Of a DNA stretch of 64,000 nt, positions 16,712 through 25,570 are shown in pieces. The translations under genes and the position numbers were made by a program. Within the stretch, counting starts at the first letter, position 1. Every line of letters begins with the position of its first letter. This DNA is from G965276765 sp965276825 (GTDB lineage Bacteria > Actinomycetota > Acidimicrobiia > Acidimicrobiales > Palsa-688), in contig OZ255630.1 of NCBI GenBank assembly GCA_965276825.1, positions 806,001 to 870,000 of the forward strand. Direction: 5' to 3'. A model generated the notes under the pieces. The model did not search any database, was not told the origin of the DNA, and worked only from the letters and a program-made list of their open reading frames with translations.

Positions 16712-18720
16712 CCGTCGCCGTCCTCGACGAGGGCGGCGTAGCGGCCCAGCGCGGCCAGGGGGAACACATGGCGGTACAGGTGGTAGTTGATCGTGAAGTC
16801 CCAGGGGAACCCGGTGCCGGTGGACCACGGCTCCTCCCACGTCCCCTCGGGGGTGAGCGTGGCGGTGAGGAATCCGATCCCTGCCCGGGTGGCCGGGTGG
16901 TCGACCTCGCCCGCGGCGAGCAGGCCGAGGATGGCCCAGGCCGTCTGCGACGCGGTCGACGCACCGCGGCCTCGCCACGACGGGTCCACGTAGGAGCGCA
17001 GGTCCTCGCCCCATCCCCCGTCGTCGTTCTGGTGGGTGAGGAGCCACTCGACGGCCAGGCGGATCCGGGGATCGTCGACGGGGGTGCCGACGGCGACCAG
17101 GGCGGGCAGGGCCGCGCCGGTGCCGTACACGTGGTTGACCCCCCAGCGGCCGAACCAGGAGCCGTCCCGCTCCTGCTGCCCCCACAGCCAGGTCACGGCG
17201 CGCTCGATCACCCGGTGGGGCACGCCGGGTTCGGCGGCCAGCATCTCGATCACGTGGGCGGTGACGTCGGCCGACGGGGGGTCGGTGACCTCGCCGAAGT
17301 CGCTGAAGGGGATGTGGGCGACCAGGTCGCTGTCGTTGTCGACGTCGAAGGCCCCCCAGCCGCCGCCGCGGCTCTGCATGCCGATGGTCCACGCCACGCC
17401 CCTGCGGCAGGCGTCGTCGCCGGGAGCGCCGCGCCCGACGCCGGCCCGGCGCAGGGCGAGCACGACCTCGGCGGTGTCGTCGATGTCGGGGTAGAGGTCG
17501 TTGGCGAACTCGAAGGCCCAGCCGCCGGGGGCGAGGCGGGGGCGCCGGACGCTCCAGTCGCCGCGGGCGGTCACCTCCTCGTCGATCAGCCACGACGCCG
17601 CCGCTGCCAGGGCCGGGTGGTCGGCGGGGACGCCGGCGTCGCGCAGGGCGACCACCGCGAGGGCGGTGTCCCACACCGGGCTCTGGCACGCCTCGATCCG
17701 CCGACCGATCCCGTCGTCGATGACGAAGCCCTCGATGCCGTCGAGGGCGGCGGCCATCACCGGGTGGTCGACGGCGTAGCCCTGCAGGGCGAGGGCGATC
17801 ACCGAGTAGACGATGGGCGGCTGGATCCCGCCCCAGCAGCCGTCGGCCTCCTGGCGCCGGATGATCCACTGCTCGGCGCGACCGAGGGCGGCGCGTCGCA
17901 GCGCCGACCGTCCTGGCAGCCAGCCCGGGAGGCGCCGGTAGCGCTGCAGCAGGCGGTCGACCTCCTCGAAGCCGCGCCGCACCAGCGGGTCGACGCGGTG
18001 GGGCTTGGGGACCGGCACCGGGTCGCCGGGCAGCGGCGGGAGATCGGCGTCGGCCAGGAGCTCGCCGATCCCGAAGGGGAGGGGCCTGGCCGGCCGGTGG
18101 GCCATGATCACCGAGAGGGCGACGATCGTCTGGCGGGCCCAGCAGCCCCAATCGTAGATGTTGCACGGCGCCCACGAAGGCAGCAGGACCAGCTCGGCGG
18201 GGAGCACGGGCAGCTCGTCCCACGACCAGCTGCCGACCATGGCCAGCCAGATGCGGGTGAAGACCCGGCTGGCCTCCACCCCACCGTGGGACCTGACCCA
18301 GCGTGACGCCGCGGCCAGGCGGGGATCGTCGGGACGGTGGCCGGCCAGGCGGAGGGCCACGTAGGCCTCGACGGTGGTCGACACGTCGGGCGGCGCGCCG
18401 TGGAAGTTGCCCCACGTCCCGTCGGCGCGCTGGTTGGCCAGGATCCACTCGCCGGCCTTGGCCGCGACGAGCGGGTCGAGGATGCCGAGGAAGTGGCGCA
18501 GCAGGAGGTCCTCGGCGTCCATGGTCACGTTGGTCGCGAGCTCGCCCTTCCACCACCCCTCGGGGTCCTGGACGGCGAGGAGGTGGCCGGTGGCCGCGGC
18601 GATGGTCCGGGCGACGGCTCCGCCGACCGGCGCGGCGTCGGGCACGAGGGTGATCTCGTGCAGCACGGTCGGCGGGGTGGGCTCGTCGTCCGGCTGACGG
18701 ACGTCGACGAGCGCACTCAT
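16708..18720 (-). CDS. shc: Squalene-hopene cyclase
   Basis: Cyclises squalene to hopene and hopanol. A 670-residue monotopic membrane enzyme. It has the catalytic DxDD motif in PDIDDTAEVV (D412-D415) and repeated QW-type motifs such as QRADGTWG, QEADGCWGG, QSRGGGWGAF, QERDGSWFG and QNDDGGWGED. The N-terminal WWKGEL and the C-terminal YHLYRHVFPLAALGRY match the family. ATG 18720 is preceded by a GAGGGTG stretch. The 3' end overlaps the fusion gene, and the polyprenyl synthase ends 64 bp upstream. Confidence 0.97.
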   Translation of the reverse strand: MSALVDVRQPDDEPTPPTVLHEITLVPDAAPVGGAVARTIAAATGHLLAVQDPEGWWKGELATNVTMDAEDLLLRHFLGILDPLVAAKAGEWILANQRADGTWGNFHGAPPDVSTTVEAYVALRLAGHRPDDPRLAAASRWVRSHGGVEASRVFTRIWLAMVGSWSWDELPVLPAELVLLPSWAPCNIYDWGCWARQTIVALSVIMAHRPARPLPFGIGELLADADLPPLPGDPVPVPKPHRVDPLVRRGFEEVDRLLQRYRRLPGWLPGRSALRRAALGRAEQWIIRRQEADGCWGGIQPPIVYSVIALALQGYAVDHPVMAAALDGIEGFVIDDGIGRRIEACQSPVWDTALAVVALRDAGVPADHPALAAAASWLIDEEVTARGDWSVRRPRLAPGGWAFEFANDLYPDIDDTAEVVLALRRAGVGRGAPGDDACRRGVAWTIGMQSRGGGWGAFDVDNDSDLVAHIPFSDFGEVTDPPSADVTAHVIEMLAAEPGVPHRVIERAVTWLWGQQERDGSWFGRWGVNHVYGTGAALPALVAVGTPVDDPRIRLAVEWLLTHQNDDGGWGEDLRSYVDPSWRGRGASTASQTAWAILGLLAAGEVDHPATRAGIGFLTATLTPEGTWEEPWSTGTGFPWDFTINYHLYRHVFPLAALGRYAALVEDGDG

Positions 18721-18784
18721 CGGGGCACCCTCTTCGAGGGCGCCGATGAGCGGGCTGCTCTGCTGGTTGGTTCGCACTTCGTGC

Positions 18785-19831
18785 TCACGACTCACGCTCC
18801 ACGACGAACACGGCCAGGTCGGCCAGCTCTCGGTGGGGGAGGGCCGAGAGGCGCACCCGCTCGAGGGCGCCGAGGGCGGCGTCGAGGTGGGCCTTGGCCT
18901 GCGCCGAGGTCCACTCGCGCCCACCGCAGGCGTCGACCAGGAACGCGGCCCGCTCGACCTGACGGGGATCGAGGGGCAGGAGCAGGTCGACGGTGGCGGC
19001 GGGGTCGCCGAGGAGCAGCGCCCGCAGCTCGTCGGCCTCCTCCCCGCCGGCGGCCAGGGCCGAGACGACAGGGAGGGACTTCTTGCGCTGGCGCAGGTCG
19101 TTGCCGGCGGCCTTGCCGGTCCGCTGCGGGTCGCCCCAGATGCCGAGGAGGTCGTCGACCGCCTGGAAGGCCAGGCCGAGGTGGAGGCCGAAGTCGCGCA
19201 GCGCACCGACGGCGGCATCGGGGGCCCCGGCGAGGATGGCGCCGACGGAGGCGGCGGCGCCGAGCAGCGCGCCGGTCTTGGCCTCGCACATCGCCGTGCA
19301 CTCGTCGACGCCCACGTCCCGCCGCTTCTCGAAGGCGATGTCGTCGGCCTGCCCGGTGATCATCTCGGCGGTGGCGGCCGCCAGCGCGGCGGACGCCGCC
19401 GCGCCGGTCTGCGCGTTGGCCTCGAGCAGCACCCGGTGGGCCAGGTTCTCCAGGGCGTCACCGACGATGATGGCCGGCCCGACGCCGAAGACCGACCACA
19501 CGGTCGGCCGGTGGTGGCGCTCGACGTCCTCGTCGATGATGTCGTCGTGGATGAGGGAGTAGTTGTGGACCAGCTCGACGGCCACCCCGCCGGGGATGCC
19601 GACCTCGCCGGGCGACCAGGCCGCCTCGGCCGAGAGGAGGGCGAGGGCCGGGCGGATGCCCTTGCCGCCGGGGGACGCCACCCGGTTGCCGGCCGGGTCG
19701 GTCCATCCCAGGTGGTAGGTCGCCGAGCGCCGGATCTCGGGCGCCAGGCGCTCGATGGCGGCCTCCATGGCCGGCGCGCACGTGGCGCGGGCCCGGGCCA
19801 GCACGTCGGGCACTCCAGTCGTCGGGGTCAC
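18785..19831 (-). CDS. Polyprenyl (farnesyl/geranylgeranyl) diphosphate synthase
   Basis: A 348-residue trans-prenyltransferase that condenses IPP with allylic diphosphates, here presumably making farnesyl diphosphate for squalene. The first aspartate-rich motif is in HDDIIDED, preceded by GGKGIRPAL. The second is DDLLGIWGD, preceded by FQAVDD. GTG 19831 overlaps the hpnE stop (GTGA). The product length (C15 or C20) cannot be read from the sequence, although hopanoid-operon context suggests C15. Confidence 0.92.
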   Translation of the reverse strand: MTPTTGVPDVLARARATCAPAMEAAIERLAPEIRRSATYHLGWTDPAGNRVASPGGKGIRPALALLSAEAAWSPGEVGIPGGVAVELVHNYSLIHDDIIDEDVERHHRPTVWSVFGVGPAIIVGDALENLAHRVLLEANAQTGAAASAALAAATAEMITGQADDIAFEKRRDVGVDECTAMCEAKTGALLGAAASVGAILAGAPDAAVGALRDFGLHLGLAFQAVDDLLGIWGDPQRTGKAAGNDLRQRKKSLPVVSALAAGGEEADELRALLLGDPAATVDLLLPLDPRQVERAAFLVDACGGREWTSAQAKAHLDAALGALERVRLSALPHRELADLAVFVVERES

Positions 19832-21237
19832 ACGACCTCCTCGTTGACGGGGCCGGCGTCCGCGGCCCGGGGGATCGAAGGGCCGGCGCGACGCGAGGTG
19901 AGCACCACGTCGACGGCGGCGTGGCCCGAGCGGACCGCACCCTCCATGGTCGCCGGCCACCCGGTGTGGGTCCACGCTCCCGCCAGGGCCAGACCGGGGC
20001 GGCCCGTGGCCGCCGCGGGCCGACGCGCCGCGGACCCCGGGGTGGCCCGGAAGGTGGCCGTCCGCTCCTTGGTGACGAAGGCGTCGAGCACCACGGCGGC
20101 GCCGGCGGCGGGGAACAGCCGGGGGAGCTCGGTGACGATCTCCCCTGCGAGGTCGTCGGGTTTGCGGCCGAGGAGCCGGTCGGCCGCGGAGAGGGACACC
20201 GCGAGGTACTGCGCGCCCTGCGGCCCCTCCTCGCCCAGGCCCGAGGATGCGGTGCGGTCGAAGATCCACTGGACGGGCGTGCCGATGCCCGCGGCGAGGG
20301 CAAGGTCGGTGACGCGGCGGTCGTAGACGACGTGGACGTCGACGATGGCGGAGGTCCCGAGCTCGGCGGTCGCCGGCCTGGGCAGGACCCGGGCCACCAG
20401 CTCGGCGGCCTCCCGCTCGGGCAGGGCCACCACCGCGGCGCCGGCGGTGAGCTCCGTCCCGGTGTCGTCGGTGACCGTCCAGCCCCGTCCGGAGGGGTCG
20501 AGGGTGTCGACGCGGCAGCCGAGGCGCACGTCGACCCCGGCGCGGGCCAGCGCGTCGGCCGCCCGATCGCCGTGGAGGCGCCCGAGGGGCACACGCGACC
20601 AGCCGATGTCGGCCGCGTCGGGCCGCCCGAGGACACCGGTCTGGAAGACCTTGGCCCCCATGGTGAGGGACGCCTCGGCGGCCGGCAGGTTGACCGTCGC
20701 CACGGTGATGAGATCCCAGAGGGCCTCGATGGCCGCGGGGCGCTGGCCGTGGCGGCCCAGCCAGGCGCCGAAGGTCTCCTCGTCGAGGGCCGGGTCGCTC
20801 AGGTCCAGGCGGCGCAGCGGCACGGCGGCCAGGCCGACGCGGGCACGGTCGGCGAGGGACAGGTGGGAGAAGGTGGCGAGCGAGCGGGCCAAATGGGCGG
20901 GAGCGGGCAGGCCGTCGCGCCGGAGCCGCCCGACGAGGGGGCCGCCCCCTGGCCCTGCGCCCGGGCGGATCACCGTGATGTCGAGGCGGTCCTGCACGAC
21001 CACGTCGGCCGCCGACCCGATCCTGTCCAGGAACCCGAGGTAGGCGTCGCAGCAGCGCAGGAAGACGTGCTGACCGTTGTCGACCCACCACGACGGCCTG
21101 CGGGTGGACCAGGTCAGACCGCCGAGGCGGCGCCGGCGCTCGACGAGCGCCACGCGCCGGCCGGCGTCGGCCAGGTCGAGCGCGGCCGTGACCCCGGCCA
21201 GGCCGCCGCCGACGACCACCGCGTCCGGCTCGGTCAC
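19828..21237 (-). CDS. hpnE: Hydroxysqualene dehydroxylase HpnE
   Basis: A FAD-dependent amine-oxidase-like enzyme that reduces hydroxysqualene to squalene, the last step of the HpnCDE route. The N-terminal dinucleotide-binding motif is VVVGGGLAGVTAALDLADAG, followed by the conserved VDNGQHVFLRCCDAYLGFL. Near the C-terminus, LALAGAWTHTGWPATMEGAV is the FAD-binding end found in phytoene-desaturase relatives. It has 469 residues. GTG 21237 overlaps the hpnD stop (GTGA). Confidence 0.95.
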   Translation of the reverse strand: MTEPDAVVVGGGLAGVTAALDLADAGRRVALVERRRRLGGLTWSTRRPSWWVDNGQHVFLRCCDAYLGFLDRIGSAADVVVQDRLDITVIRPGAGPGGGPLVGRLRRDGLPAPAHLARSLATFSHLSLADRARVGLAAVPLRRLDLSDPALDEETFGAWLGRHGQRPAAIEALWDLITVATVNLPAAEASLTMGAKVFQTGVLGRPDAADIGWSRVPLGRLHGDRAADALARAGVDVRLGCRVDTLDPSGRGWTVTDDTGTELTAGAAVVALPEREAAELVARVLPRPATAELGTSAIVDVHVVYDRRVTDLALAAGIGTPVQWIFDRTASSGLGEEGPQGAQYLAVSLSAADRLLGRKPDDLAGEIVTELPRLFPAAGAAVVLDAFVTKERTATFRATPGSAARRPAAATGRPGLALAGAWTHTGWPATMEGAVRSGHAAVDVVLTSRRAGPSIPRAADAGPVNEEVV

Positions 21238-22088
21238 GCCGACCCCAGGATGAGGGCCTTGGCGGCCACGCGCGCCTTCTCGGCGCCGGGGACCGAGACC
21301 CGCTCGTCGAGCACGGACGCCGGGTCCCGCTGGATGCGGTCGAGGAGCCGCCGGTAGATGCCGGCCATGGCCGCGGTGGCGGCACGCGACCTGCGGTCGA
21401 GGAGGGGCAGCAGGGCCAGGCCCCGGTCGTACCAGTCGACGGCCAGGGCCGCCTCCCACGACACCAGCGCGGCGACCGCGTCGCGCGGCCCCGACAGGTC
21501 GGGGTCGCAGCCGAAGCGGACCAGGTCGTCGGCGGGCAGGTAGACCCGGCCCATGGCTTCGCGGTCCTCGACGATGTCGCGCAGGATGTTGGTCAGCTGC
21601 AGCGCCACCCCGAGGTCGTCGGCGAGGGTGGCCCCGTCGCCCGGGAGCGCCTGGCCGTACACCCCGAGCGAGAGACGCCCGACGGTGCCCGCCACGAGGC
21701 GGCAGTAGCCCACCAGGTCGTCGAAGGTGGCGTAGGTCGCGCCGACGACGTCGCGCCGGCACCCGTCGACCAGCTCGTCGAGGGCGCCCATCGGGATCGG
21801 GAAGCGGCGGGACGCGTCGGCGAGGGCGACGAGCACGGGGTCGTCTCCGCCGGCCGAGGGATCGGAGACCAGCGCAGCCAGAGCCCGGCCCACATCGGCG
21901 AGGGCGTCGAGCCTCGCCTCCACCGGGCCGTTGCTGTCGCCGATGTCGTCGATCCGCCTGGCCACGGCGTAGAGCGCCGACATGGCCCGCCGCTTGTGGA
22001 ACGGCAGGAGTCGGATGCCGTAGGAGAAGTTGCGCGCCTCGGTGCGGGTGATCTCCTCGCAGCGGTCGTAGGCCTCGTCGAGGTTCAC
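21234..22088 (-). CDS. hpnD: Presqualene diphosphate synthase HpnD
   Basis: Condenses two farnesyl diphosphates to presqualene diphosphate. A 284-residue squalene/phytoene-synthase fold protein with aspartate-rich motifs RRIDDIGD and LRDIVEDREAMGRVYLP. The N-terminus reads EEITRTEARNFSYGIRLLP, typical of HpnD. GTG 22088 overlaps the hpnC stop (GTGA); the alternative in-frame upstream sequence lies inside hpnC. Confidence 0.94.
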   Translation of the reverse strand: MNLDEAYDRCEEITRTEARNFSYGIRLLPFHKRRAMSALYAVARRIDDIGDSNGPVEARLDALADVGRALAALVSDPSAGGDDPVLVALADASRRFPIPMGALDELVDGCRRDVVGATYATFDDLVGYCRLVAGTVGRLSLGVYGQALPGDGATLADDLGVALQLTNILRDIVEDREAMGRVYLPADDLVRFGCDPDLSGPRDAVAALVSWEAALAVDWYDRGLALLPLLDRRSRAATAAMAGIYRRLLDRIQRDPASVLDERVSVPGAEKARVAAKALILGSA

Positions 22089-22996
22089 CGGGACCGCCTC
22101 CGGCTCCGGTGCCTGACCGAGAGCAGGACGCCGGCGCTGTGCCTGGCCAGCTTGCCGGGGGCCGCCGTGGGGGTGGCCGACCACGGGTCGAAGCCGCCGG
22201 CGGCGATGGCGTCGATGGCCGCGAGGCCACCGGCCATGAAGCCGGCGACGGCGACGCGCGACCGTCCGCTGAGGGTGACCACGAGCGGCCGCCCGGACTC
22301 GATCAGCGACGCCGCGCGCCAGGCCTCGTGGGCGATCACGGCCCGGAGCGCCGCAGGGCGGCGGCCCGGCAGAGGCCCGGAGCGGGCGGCGGCGTCGAGG
22401 TCGCCGGGGGTGACACCGAAGCGGTCGAGGTCCTCGGCGGGCAGGTAGGTGCGGCCGGCCCGGGTGTCCTCGGCGACGTCCTGGAGGTGCTCGACGACCT
22501 GCAGGCCGCTGCAGATGGCGTCCGACCAGGCGTCCTTCAGTGGGCTGGACGCGTCGAAGGCGGCCAGCACCAGGCGGCCCACCGGGTTGGCCGACAGCCG
22601 GCAGTAGCCGAGCAGGTCGTCGAAGGTCAGGTACCGGGTGGCCGACTGGTCCCGGCGGTTGGCCTCCACGAGGGCGAGCAGCTCGTCGCGCCCCGTGCCG
22701 AGCTCGAGCACCGATCGGGCCGCGGCGGCCACCAGGGGGTGGTGACCTGGGCCTTCGGAGTCGCCCAGCGAGGCGGCGAGCTCGGCCTCGGCCCAGTCGA
22801 GGGCGGCGAGCCGGTCGCCCGGGTAGGCGTCGCCGAGCTGGTCGACCAGCCTGGCCCAGCCGTAGAAGGCCAGGAGGTGGCGGCGCGAGGCGGGGTCGAG
22901 GAGGCGGGACGCGACGGTGAAGTTCTCCTTCCCGGCCCGACCGAGGATCTCGGCCTCGCCGGGCAGGCCGGGCGGCCGCTCGATCAATGCCACCAC
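22085..22996 (-). CDS. hpnC: Hydroxysqualene synthase HpnC
   Basis: Converts presqualene diphosphate to hydroxysqualene. A 303-residue paralogue of HpnD, with motifs LVDQLGD and LQDVAEDTRAGRTYLP, and the N-terminal GKENFTVASRLLDPASR region characteristic of HpnC. GTG 22996 is chosen because AGGAGG (23009-23004) stands 7 nt upstream; a TTG at 23023 and a GTG at 22993 are also in frame. It is the first gene of the hopanoid operon. Confidence 0.94.
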   Translation of the reverse strand: MVALIERPPGLPGEAEILGRAGKENFTVASRLLDPASRRHLLAFYGWARLVDQLGDAYPGDRLAALDWAEAELAASLGDSEGPGHHPLVAAAARSVLELGTGRDELLALVEANRRDQSATRYLTFDDLLGYCRLSANPVGRLVLAAFDASSPLKDAWSDAICSGLQVVEHLQDVAEDTRAGRTYLPAEDLDRFGVTPGDLDAAARSGPLPGRRPAALRAVIAHEAWRAASLIESGRPLVVTLSGRSRVAVAGFMAGGLAAIDAIAAGGFDPWSATPTAAPGKLARHSAGVLLSVRHRSRRRSR

Positions 22997-23055
22997 CAGC
23001 CCGCCTCCTCCCGTCGCGTCCAACGCAGGACCATCCGGTCCGCTCTTGCATACGC

Positions 23056-23061
23056 ACGGTA
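23056..23061 (-). promoter_or_regulatory. Possible -10 (TACCGT) for the hopanoid operon
   Basis: TACCGT on the minus strand lies about 60 nt upstream of the hpnC start, leaving a short leader that ends in AGGAGG. No convincing -35 is seen. Confidence 0.3.
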
Positions 23062-23145
23062 GCGGACGAACCGGGCCTGGTGGCGCGATGAGCAGGTGGC
23101 GTCGATACCCGGCTGGGTTGCCCGGTCGTGCGCCGGGACGTCGGG

Positions 23146-23180
23146 TCAGGTGCGGGGGACGTCAGGTGCGGGGGACGTCA
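23146..23180. repeat. 16-bp tandem repeat starting at the MerR-TetR stop codon
   Basis: Read on the minus strand, a 16-bp unit TGACGTCCCCCGCACC is present twice exactly (23180-23165, 23164-23149), followed by a partial TGACC. The first TGA is the stop codon of the regulator gene. Confidence 0.8.
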
Positions 23181-24047
23181 GGTCAGGGGCGGAGGTGCGC
23201 CGGCGGTGGGCGGGCCGTCGCCGAGCCGCTCGTCGGGCGGCCACTCGGTGCCGACCGCCCAGGTCAGCATCAGGGTGAAAGCCTGCTGGATGACGCCGAG
23301 GCCCGCCCCGACGGGATCGGCATCGGACGAGGCGGTGAGCAGCGGGCGGCCCGTGGCCTCGGCGAGGGTCCGCAGCACCCGGCGGGCCAACGCCTCGCTC
23401 GGCTGGTGGCCCTTGGCCGCCCTGGCGCCGACCTCGAGGAGCATGGGCATGGCGTCGGCCACCAGGGTGGCGAACTCGACGGCCGTGCGCTCGGGTTGAT
23501 CGGCCACGCCCTCGGCCCCACCGATGCGGCGGACCGCGTCGGCGAAGCCGTCGGCCGTCCGCACCAGCACCGCCTCGATGCCGGCGACGAAGAGGTCCTC
23601 CTTGCCGGTGAAGTGCCGGTAGAAGCTGCCCTTGCCCACGCCGGCACGCTCGGCCACGTCGCTCACGGTCACCTCGCCGAAGGTCCGGGTGCTGAAGGCC
23701 TCGATGCCAGCGGCGACGATCCGCTCCCTGGTGTCGGTCTCGGGGTCGGGGTCGGCCTCGGCCAGCTGGGCGAGCGTCCCGTCGTCGGCGAGCAGGGCGG
23801 GGAGCTGCTCGGCGATCTCGTCGAGGCCGAGGCCCCTGCGGTCGCGCAGCACCCGCACCAGCCGCAGGGCGGTCACGTGGCGCTGGTCGTAGGCGAAGCG
23901 GTTGGCCGACAGCCGGATCGGCGGTGGCACCAGCTCGGCCCGCAGGTAGTGGTGCACCGTGCTGGCCGGGACGCCCGTGGCCTCGACCAGCTCCGAGAGG
24001 GACAGCTGCGCGCCGCAGTCCTCGTTGGGGACGCCGTCGGTGGCCAC
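23178..24047 (-). CDS. MerR-TetR fusion transcriptional regulator
   Basis: A 289-residue protein with two different DNA-binding domains. Residues about 14-95 are a MerR-type winged helix: LSLSELVEATGVPASTVHHY, VPPPIRLSANRFAYD and LRLVRVLRDRRGLGLDEI. Residues about 104-150 are a TetR helix-turn-helix: TRERIVAAGIEAFSTRTFGE, VSDVAERAGVGKGSFYRHF and KEDLF. A TetR-like ligand domain follows. It sits 20 bp downstream of the aldehyde dehydrogenase on the same strand, so it probably controls that gene and its own operon (inference). GTG 24047 is the first plausible start, with GGAGG upstream. The stop is in a 16-bp tandem repeat. Confidence 0.85.
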   Translation of the reverse strand: MATDGVPNEDCGAQLSLSELVEATGVPASTVHHYLRAELVPPPIRLSANRFAYDQRHVTALRLVRVLRDRRGLGLDEIAEQLPALLADDGTLAQLAEADPDPETDTRERIVAAGIEAFSTRTFGEVTVSDVAERAGVGKGSFYRHFTGKEDLFVAGIEAVLVRTADGFADAVRRIGGAEGVADQPERTAVEFATLVADAMPMLLEVGARAAKGHQPSEALARRVLRTLAEATGRPLLTASSDADPVGAGLGVIQQAFTLMLTWAVGTEWPPDERLGDGPPTAGAPPPLT

Positions 24048-24067
24048 CGCGAGATCCGCCCTCCGGC

Positions 24068-25492
24068 TCAGTACGCGCGGCGCAGGAGCCACTGCTTGAT
24101 CCGGCTGTAGGGCGGATAGGTGAGCGCCGGGTCGACGCGGGTGCCGCGGCGCAGCACCGCCTTGCGGTGGCTGAAGGTGTCGAAGCCGGTCCTGCCGTGG
24201 TACGCGCCCATGCCGCTGGCGCCGACCCCGCCGAAGGGGAGGTCGGTGACGGTCAGGTGCAGGAGGGTCACGTTGACACCCACCCCGCCGGAGCTGGTCT
24301 CGGCGACGACCCGGTCGACGACCGCGCCGTTGCCGGCGAACACGTAGAGGGCCAGCGGCTTGTCGTGGGCGTTCACCGTGTCGATGGCCTGGTCGACGCC
24401 GTCGACGGCGAGCACTGGCAAGACGGGCCCGAAGATCTCCTCGCCCATCACCGGGTCGTCCCAGGTCACCCCGGTGAGGACCGTCGGGGCGACGTAGCGC
24501 GTCGCTCGGTCCCGGCCGCCGCCGGTCACCTTCGTGGCGTGGGCGCAGCCGTCGACCAGTCCGGCCAGCCGGTCGAAGTGGCGGGCGTTGACGATGCGGG
24601 GGTAATCGGCGCTGCCCGCAGGGTCGGCGCCGTACATGGCGGTCACCCGCCTGGCCAGCGCCTCGACGAACTGCGCCTCGACGGCGCGGTCGACCAGCAC
24701 GTAGTCGGGAGCCACGCAGGTCTGGCCGGCATTGACGAACTTCCCCCACGCCACCCGTCTGGCCGCCACCTCGAGGTCCGCGCTGCGGTCCACGATGACC
24801 GGGCTCTTGCCGCCGAGCTCCAGGGTGACCGGCGTCAGGTGCTCCGCCGCCGCCGCCATGACGATGCGCCCGACGTGGCCGTTCCCCGTGTAGAAGATGT
24901 GGTCGAAGCGCTGCTCGAGCAGCGCGGTCACGACCGGCGCGTCCCCTTCGACGATGGCGACGGCCGCCGGGTCGAGGTACTCGGGAACCAGCCGGGCGAC
25001 GGTCGCCGCGGTCGCCGCCGAGACCTCCGACGGCTTGCCGACCACCGCGTTGCCCGCAGCGATGGCGTAGGCCATGGGGAGCAGCAGGAGGTGCAGGGGA
25101 TAGTTCCACGGGGCGATCACCAGGGCCACCCCGAGCGGCTCGGGCACGATCGACGCGCTCGCCGGGCGGAGCAGGGCCCGGACGGGAACGCGCTCGGGCT
25201 TGGCCCAGCCGGCGAGGTGGCGCCCGATGTGGTCGATCTCGTTGACCACGTGGCGGACCTCGGTGAGCCACCCCTCCATGGCCGCCTTGCCGAGATCCGC
25301 GCGGAGCGCTCCGAGGAGCTCGTCCTCGCGCTCGACCAGCATCCGCCGGAGCGCGCCGAGCTGACCGCGTCGCCACGCCAGCGGCCGGGTGAGGCCGGTG
25401 TCGTAGGCGGCGCGCAGCCGCCCGACCACTGCGGCGGCCGGGTCGGCGGCGGGGATCTCGGTGCGGTTCGGGGCCACGGGCGTGGTGGTCAT
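24068..25492 (-). CDS. Class 3-like aldehyde dehydrogenase
   Basis: A 474-residue NAD(P)-dependent aldehyde dehydrogenase of the coniferyl-aldehyde / ALDH3 group. Visible are APWNYPLHLLLLP, GKPSEVSAATA, the catalytic Glu in TLELGGKSPVIV, the catalytic Cys in NAGQTCVAPDYVL, and EEIFGPVLPVLAV. The C-terminus reads PYSRIKQWLLRRAY, and the protein has the short N-terminus usual for this class. It probably oxidises fatty or aromatic aldehydes. It is followed directly by a MerR-TetR regulator and preceded by pirin in the same direction, 78 bp away. Confidence 0.92.
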   Translation of the reverse strand: MTTTPVAPNRTEIPAADPAAAVVGRLRAAYDTGLTRPLAWRRGQLGALRRMLVEREDELLGALRADLGKAAMEGWLTEVRHVVNEIDHIGRHLAGWAKPERVPVRALLRPASASIVPEPLGVALVIAPWNYPLHLLLLPMAYAIAAGNAVVGKPSEVSAATAATVARLVPEYLDPAAVAIVEGDAPVVTALLEQRFDHIFYTGNGHVGRIVMAAAAEHLTPVTLELGGKSPVIVDRSADLEVAARRVAWGKFVNAGQTCVAPDYVLVDRAVEAQFVEALARRVTAMYGADPAGSADYPRIVNARHFDRLAGLVDGCAHATKVTGGGRDRATRYVAPTVLTGVTWDDPVMGEEIFGPVLPVLAVDGVDQAIDTVNAHDKPLALYVFAGNGAVVDRVVAETSSGGVGVNVTLLHLTVTDLPFGGVGASGMGAYHGRTGFDTFSHRKAVLRRGTRVDPALTYPPYSRIKQWLLRRAY

Positions 25493-25570
25493 GACGCCTC
25501 AGTCTGCACCGCGGCGGCGGCAAAGGACGGCCGGGTGGCGCCGGGCGGTCGGCCCGTGCCCTTCCCGTCC

